Part shown: in pieces, positions 60,443 to 64,000 of the stretch
How the letters are laid out: the number at the start of each line of letters is the position of its first letter
How positions within the stretch are numbered: position 1 is the first letter of the stretch
Source of the DNA: an uncultured Prevotella sp.
Lineage (GTDB): Bacteria > Bacteroidota > Bacteroidia > Bacteroidales > Bacteroidaceae
Direction: 5' to 3'
Length of the DNA: 64,000 bases
NCBI GenBank assembly: GCA_937901345.1
Contig: CALCHM010000128.1
Location: forward strand, 1 to 64,000
Notes under the pieces: model-generated
What the model saw: the letters and a program-made list of their open reading frames with translations, nothing else
What the model was told of the DNA's origin: nothing
The model's database searches: none
Position numbers and translations under genes: made by a program

Positions 60443-63400
60443 ATGAAAACTTTCAGATTTTTCCTTACAGGCATATTCCTGCTTTGTTGCAGTGCGATTT
60501 ATGCTTATCAATTTGAAGTGGATGGCATTTATTATAACACCTCGGGAACAAATGCATCGGTGACATATTTATATTATTCTAATACTAACAATTCTACATA
60601 TACAGGAGACATCGTAATTCCCCAATCCGTGGAATACAATGGTAAGACTTATAGTGTAACCAGCATCGAGTCTGATGCTTTTAGGAAGTGCTCAGATTTG
60701 ACTTCCGTGGAGATTCCTAACAGTGTGATCAGCATTGGAAATTCTGCATTTTATGGTTGCTCTGGTTTGACTTCAGTGGTAATTCCTGAAGGTGTTACGT
60801 CTATTGGTAGTGAGACTTTCTGTAATTGTTGGAGATTAACTTCATTAGTAATTCCTGAAGGTGTTACATCTATTGGTAGTGAGGCTTTCTATAATTGTTC
60901 AGGGTTAACTTCATTAGTAATTCCTGAAGGTGTTACATCTATTGGTAGTGAGGCTTTTTCTTACTGTGGTGGATTGATAGAATTAAAAATTCCTTCAACT
61001 GTAGAATATTTTGGTTCTAATCCCTTTAGCAGTTGCTCTGGTCACTTACATATAAACTGTGATATACCTGATGCAGCTAATTTTCAGGAAAGTATTTTCT
61101 TTAGAAGTAATTTTTCAGAGGTAACTTTTGGTGATAGTGTATCATCTATAGGTGATTATGCTTTTCACTACAAGAATGAATTATTAGAATATCACCATCA
61201 ACTAAATAAAGTAACGTTTGGTAAAAATATCAAGAGAATAGGTAAATATGCTTTTGGAAACTGCTCAAGATTAACTTCCTTAGTGATTCCTGATGGGATA
61301 ACGGTAATTGGCGATTACGCTTTTTCTAACTGTTTTTCTTTAACCTCATTAGTGATTTCTGATGGGATAACGATAACTTCTATTGGCGATTACGCTTTTT
61401 CTAACTGTTCAGCTTTAACCTCATTAGTTATTCCTGAGGGGGTAACGTCTATTGGTAATGCTGCTTTTTATAACTGTTCTAGATTAATTGAATTAAAAAT
61501 ACCTTCAACTGTTGAATGTTTTGGTTCTAGTCCCTTTTACGGTTGCTCTGGTCACTTATATATAAATTGTGATGTACCTGATGCAACTAATTACGATAAA
61601 AGTATTTTCTTTAGTAGTAACTTCTCTGAAGTAACTTTTGAAGATAATGTAACGTCTGTTGGGGATTATGCTTTCCATACTAAACTATATAATAATGGAT
61701 ATGGAATTCACACTCAACTCCAAAAAGTAACGTTAAGTAAACACTTAAAAAGAATTGGTAGAAACGCATTTCGTAACTGTGGTTTTACATCATTAGAAAT
61801 TCCTGCAAGCGTAACAACTATAGGTGCAACTGCGATTTATGGCATTGATACAGTTGAAGTGCAAGGTAGCGTACCTGCAGATATCCAACTTAATTCTTTT
61901 GGTGATGCTATCATATATGTTCCCACGAAAGACTTCCCAACTTATTCCAAAGCAAATATTTGGAACGAAATTAATGGGTTGACTTGCAAACAATATGACA
62001 ATGTCACAGTGACAACAACTGCACAAACCAATGGCAGTGGGGTACTTCAAGAAATTAGTGATGATTACATCCGAGCTGTGATAAGTTTGAAAGTCATTGG
62101 CAGTATCAATAGTTATGACGTGATTGTATTACGCGACAAAACACCAATTCTACGCCATCTGGATATTTCAGAAGCAAATGTGGTTTCAAGCACGAAAGCA
62201 TTTTATAATGGTGTTTGCACAAAAACTGATACATTAGGGGCATACGCCTTTTATGATTTGAATAAGTTACGTAGTGTAAAGTTGCCTCATAATTTATTAA
62301 CGATTGCAGACCATACATTTTACAATTGCCGTAATTTAGAAAAGGTGAAAATTCCATCCACTGTTAAGAGTATAGGTAGTTCTGCTTTTTATAATACAAA
62401 TATAGATAGCATAACAATTCCAGAGGGGATAAAAACAATTGAAGATTACACATTTCAGCTTTGCTTTAATTTAAAGTATGTGTCGTTCCCTAAAGGATTG
62501 GAGCGTATAGGAGATTACGCCTTTAAAAACACCAATATAGAAAAGATCATCTTTCCTACGACTTTGAAACATATAGGGCGGAATGCGTTCGAAGAAAATA
62601 ACTCTGTGTCAGAAGTTCGCATTCCAAGCTCTGTTCAATCTATTTCAGACAATGCGTTTAATGGTTGCAATAATTTAAAAAAGGTATATACTTACACAGT
62701 TGAACCTACACAAATCTCAGAAAACACATTTAGTGCATCTACTTTTAAAACAGCCATGTTGTATGTGCCTTCTGTTAGCTACTATAATTATTACTGGGAC
62801 GATGGTTGGAAGCGTTTTTTAAATTTGGATTTTTTTGATGAACCCTACGAATACTTCTACCTAAATAGCGATAAGGTATTGAACAACAACACGGGCTACA
62901 TCGAAGGTGAAGGCAACCAAAATCCGGATGCGGACATCAACCCCGGTGGTGGACTCATCGTGGAAGGCGAACAGGAGGATAGCGAAACACCGAACCAGAG
63001 TCTTGGCGACGTGAATGTTGAAAACGACGGTGCAGGAAATAGTGGTTCCATCATGGGCGACAACAACCTCTGGGTGGACAACTTGAACATCAAGATTAAC
63101 GTGAAGGGCGGTCGCTGGTATTTCTTCGCCTTCCCCTTTGACATTAAGTTGGACAAGATTACGCTCGAAAACGGCAGTCGCTGCGTATGGCGCTATTACG
63201 ACGGCGAAGAGCGTGCGAACGGCAAGACGGGTTGGAAGGACGTGAACGGCAACAAACTCAATGCAGCGCAGGGTTACATCTTCCAGAGTGCGGCAAACGA
63301 TGTATTGGTGCTCAATATTGAAGACGTACGCTTCAAGAAGGAAGATAAGTACAACGAACTCGTGGCGCACATGAGCGACAACCTGAAGGACGCAAGTTGG

Positions 63401-64000
63401 AACTTTATGGGTAATCCCTACTTGAGCTACTACGATATGAACGACATGGAGTACTCAGCACCTGTTACCGTGTGGGACGGTTCGAAGTATGTAGCGATTC
63501 GTCCGGGCGATGATGACTACCACTTCACACCCTTCGAAGCCTTCTTCGTGCAGAAACCCGAGGGCGAAAGCAATGTAGGTTTTGAAGGCGATGCGCAGAT
63601 GACACAGACACAGTCAAAGGACAAGAAGGCGAAGCAGGCGGCTGCTCGTAAGATGATGGTGATGAATGCGCGAGCACAGGAAAATCCCCGCAAACTCGTG
63701 AACCTCACACTCACTGCTGGCGAAGCAACGGACGGCACACGCATCGTGTTTAACAACGCACAGAGCCGTGCTTACGAATCTGAATGTGACGCTGCGAAGT
63801 TTGAAACACAGGGTGTCATCCAACTCTTCACCATCGGTGACCAGCAGGAACGCTATGCCATTAACGAACGTCCTGCGGACAACGGCATCGTAATGCTTGG
63901 TTTCACTGCTCCCTCAGCAGGCGAGTTCAGCATTAGCGCTTCACGCATGGACACTCCCGTTTACTTGAAGGACCGCGAAACAGGCGCACTTGTTGATTTG
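60443..64000 (+). CDS. BspA-like leucine-rich-repeat surface protein, 3' end outside window
   Basis: Open for 1186 codons and continuing past the window end. Signal peptide MKTFRFFLTGIFLLCCSAIYA, then an opening domain (YQFEVDGIYYNTSG) and LRR_5 repeats to about residue 770. Units LTSLVIPEGVTSIGSEAFYNC recur at a 69-base step (60767, 60836, 60905), and a block of about 105 residues (IELKIPSTVE...FGSNPFSSCSGHL) is duplicated 510 bases apart (60971-61290 and 61481-61800). From about 62880 the protein changes to an Asp/Asn-rich linker and an all-beta region with no LRR, and base composition rises sharply in GC. A C-terminal sorting signal would lie outside the window. Likely a surface adhesin; the ligand is unknown. 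Confidence 0.9.
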   Translation, partial: MKTFRFFLTGIFLLCCSAIYAYQFEVDGIYYNTSGTNASVTYLYYSNTNNSTYTGDIVIPQSVEYNGKTYSVTSIESDAFRKCSDLTSVEIPNSVISIGNSAFYGCSGLTSVVIPEGVTSIGSETFCNCWRLTSLVIPEGVTSIGSEAFYNCSGLTSLVIPEGVTSIGSEAFSYCGGLIELKIPSTVEYFGSNPFSSCSGHLHINCDIPDAANFQESIFFRSNFSEVTFGDSVSSIGDYAFHYKNELLEYHHQLNKVTFGKNIKRIGKYAFGNCSRLTSLVIPDGITVIGDYAFSNCFSLTSLVISDGITITSIGDYAFSNCSALTSLVIPEGVTSIGNAAFYNCSRLIELKIPSTVECFGSSPFYGCSGHLYINCDVPDATNYDKSIFFSSNFSEVTFEDNVTSVGDYAFHTKLYNNGYGIHTQLQKVTLSKHLKRIGRNAFRNCGFTSLEIPASVTTIGATAIYGIDTVEVQGSVPADIQLNSFGDAIIYVPTKDFPTYSKANIWNEINGLTCKQYDNVTVTTTAQTNGSGVLQEISDDYIRAVISLKVIGSINSYDVIVLRDKTPILRHLDISEANVVSSTKAFYNGVCTKTDTLGAYAFYDLNKLRSVKLPHNLLTIADHTFYNCRNLEKVKIPSTVKSIGSSAFYNTNIDSITIPEGIKTIEDYTFQLCFNLKYVSFPKGLERIGDYAFKNTNIEKIIFPTTLKHIGRNAFEENNSVSEVRIPSSVQSISDNAFNGCNNLKKVYTYTVEPTQISENTFSASTFKTAMLYVPSVSYYNYYWDDGWKRFLNLDFFDEPYEYFYLNSDKVLNNNTGYIEGEGNQNPDADINPGGGLIVEGEQEDSETPNQSLGDVNVENDGAGNSGSIMGDNNLWVDNLNIKINVKGGRWYFFAFPFDIKLDKITLENGSRCVWRYYDGEERANGKTGWKDVNGNKLNAAQGYIFQSAANDVLVLNIEDVRFKKEDKYNELVAHMSDNLKDASWNFMGNPYLSYYDMNDMEYSAPVTVWDGSKYVAIRPGDDDYHFTPFEAFFVQKPEGESNVGFEGDAQMTQTQSKDKKAKQAAARKMMVMNARAQENPRKLVNLTLTAGEATDGTRIVFNNAQSRAYESECDAAKFETQGVIQLFTIGDQQERYAINERPADNGIVMLGFTAPSAGEFSISASRMDTPVYLKDRETGALVDL

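Noticed and set aside
1..64000. tRNA, rRNA and riboswitches
   Set aside because: I looked for cloverleaf-like and conserved rRNA sequence in the intergenic gaps and saw none; a covariance search would be needed to exclude small RNAs.

Overview
The window is a 64 kb piece of a Bacteroidota chromosome, most likely order Bacteroidales and Prevotella-like. Seen in the sequence: two SusC/SusD outer-membrane transporter pairs, fasciclin-domain lipoproteins, a fused LpxC-FabZ, a bleomycin-hydrolase-type C1 peptidase, a BspA-type leucine-rich-repeat surface protein, lipoproteins with Bacteroidota-style leaders, almost no Shine-Dalgarno sites, and several TAnnTTTGC boxes matching the Bacteroidota -7 element. 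The genus is inference. No rRNA, tRNA, cas gene, transposase or phage gene was recognised.

Layout. 1-7557: the 3' part of ppdK, a DUF6261-like gene, a GH43-like lipoprotein, a C1 peptidase, an Xaa-Pro peptidase and a patatin. 7571-9655: a pyrimidine-rich tandem repeat leading into an ATP-grasp-like gene, then an AraC regulator. 9865-14386: a minus-strand run trpB, menG/ubiE, aroE, rlmH and a secreted endonuclease/phosphatase-fold protein. 14947-20957: a DUF3472 protein, a GH20 hexosaminidase and a membrane pyrophosphatase. 21397-28695: an acyl-CoA ligase with an XRE-cupin regulator, a small membrane protein, purC, phoH, a DUF5715 peptidase-like gene and miaA. 29226-33181: the lipid A genes lpxD, lpxC/fabZ, lpxA plus a pRiA4b ORF-3-like gene. 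34133-52491: a seven-gene outer-membrane locus on the minus strand, in transcription order fas, susC, susD, fas, fas, susC, susD, with hairpins between each susC and susD and one strong terminator at the end. 53955-59411: housekeeping genes (radical SAM, sigma factor, acyl-ACP thioesterase, sirtuin, rpe, DHH phosphoesterase). 59782-64000: a PD-(D/E)XK-like protein followed by a long BspA-like protein that runs off the end.

The most unusual feature lies between genes. Five intergenic gaps hold arrays of short palindromes at a period of about 40-42 bp. The cleanest (2294-2595) has a 15-bp palindromic unit exactly every 41 bp, separated by 26-bp AT-rich spacers that all differ, with only half a palindrome left at each end. 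It is CRISPR-like in geometry, but the repeat is far too short and no cas genes are present. Three others (upstream of trpB, miaA and lpxD) share a CTATGC/GCATAG hairpin, alternate 40 and 41 bp steps in two of the three, and keep the stems while their bases vary. The fifth (53045-53310) is a 42-bp tandem repeat with a CGCAAAA/TTTTGCG hairpin. The common period, close to four helical turns, suggests binding arrays for a DNA-binding protein or arrays of RNA hairpins. This is inference and I know of no described system matching it.

The second notable item is the fasciclin/SusCD locus. It has no glycoside hydrolase, sulfatase, HTCS or FecR/ECF pair, so it does not look like an ordinary polysaccharide utilisation locus.
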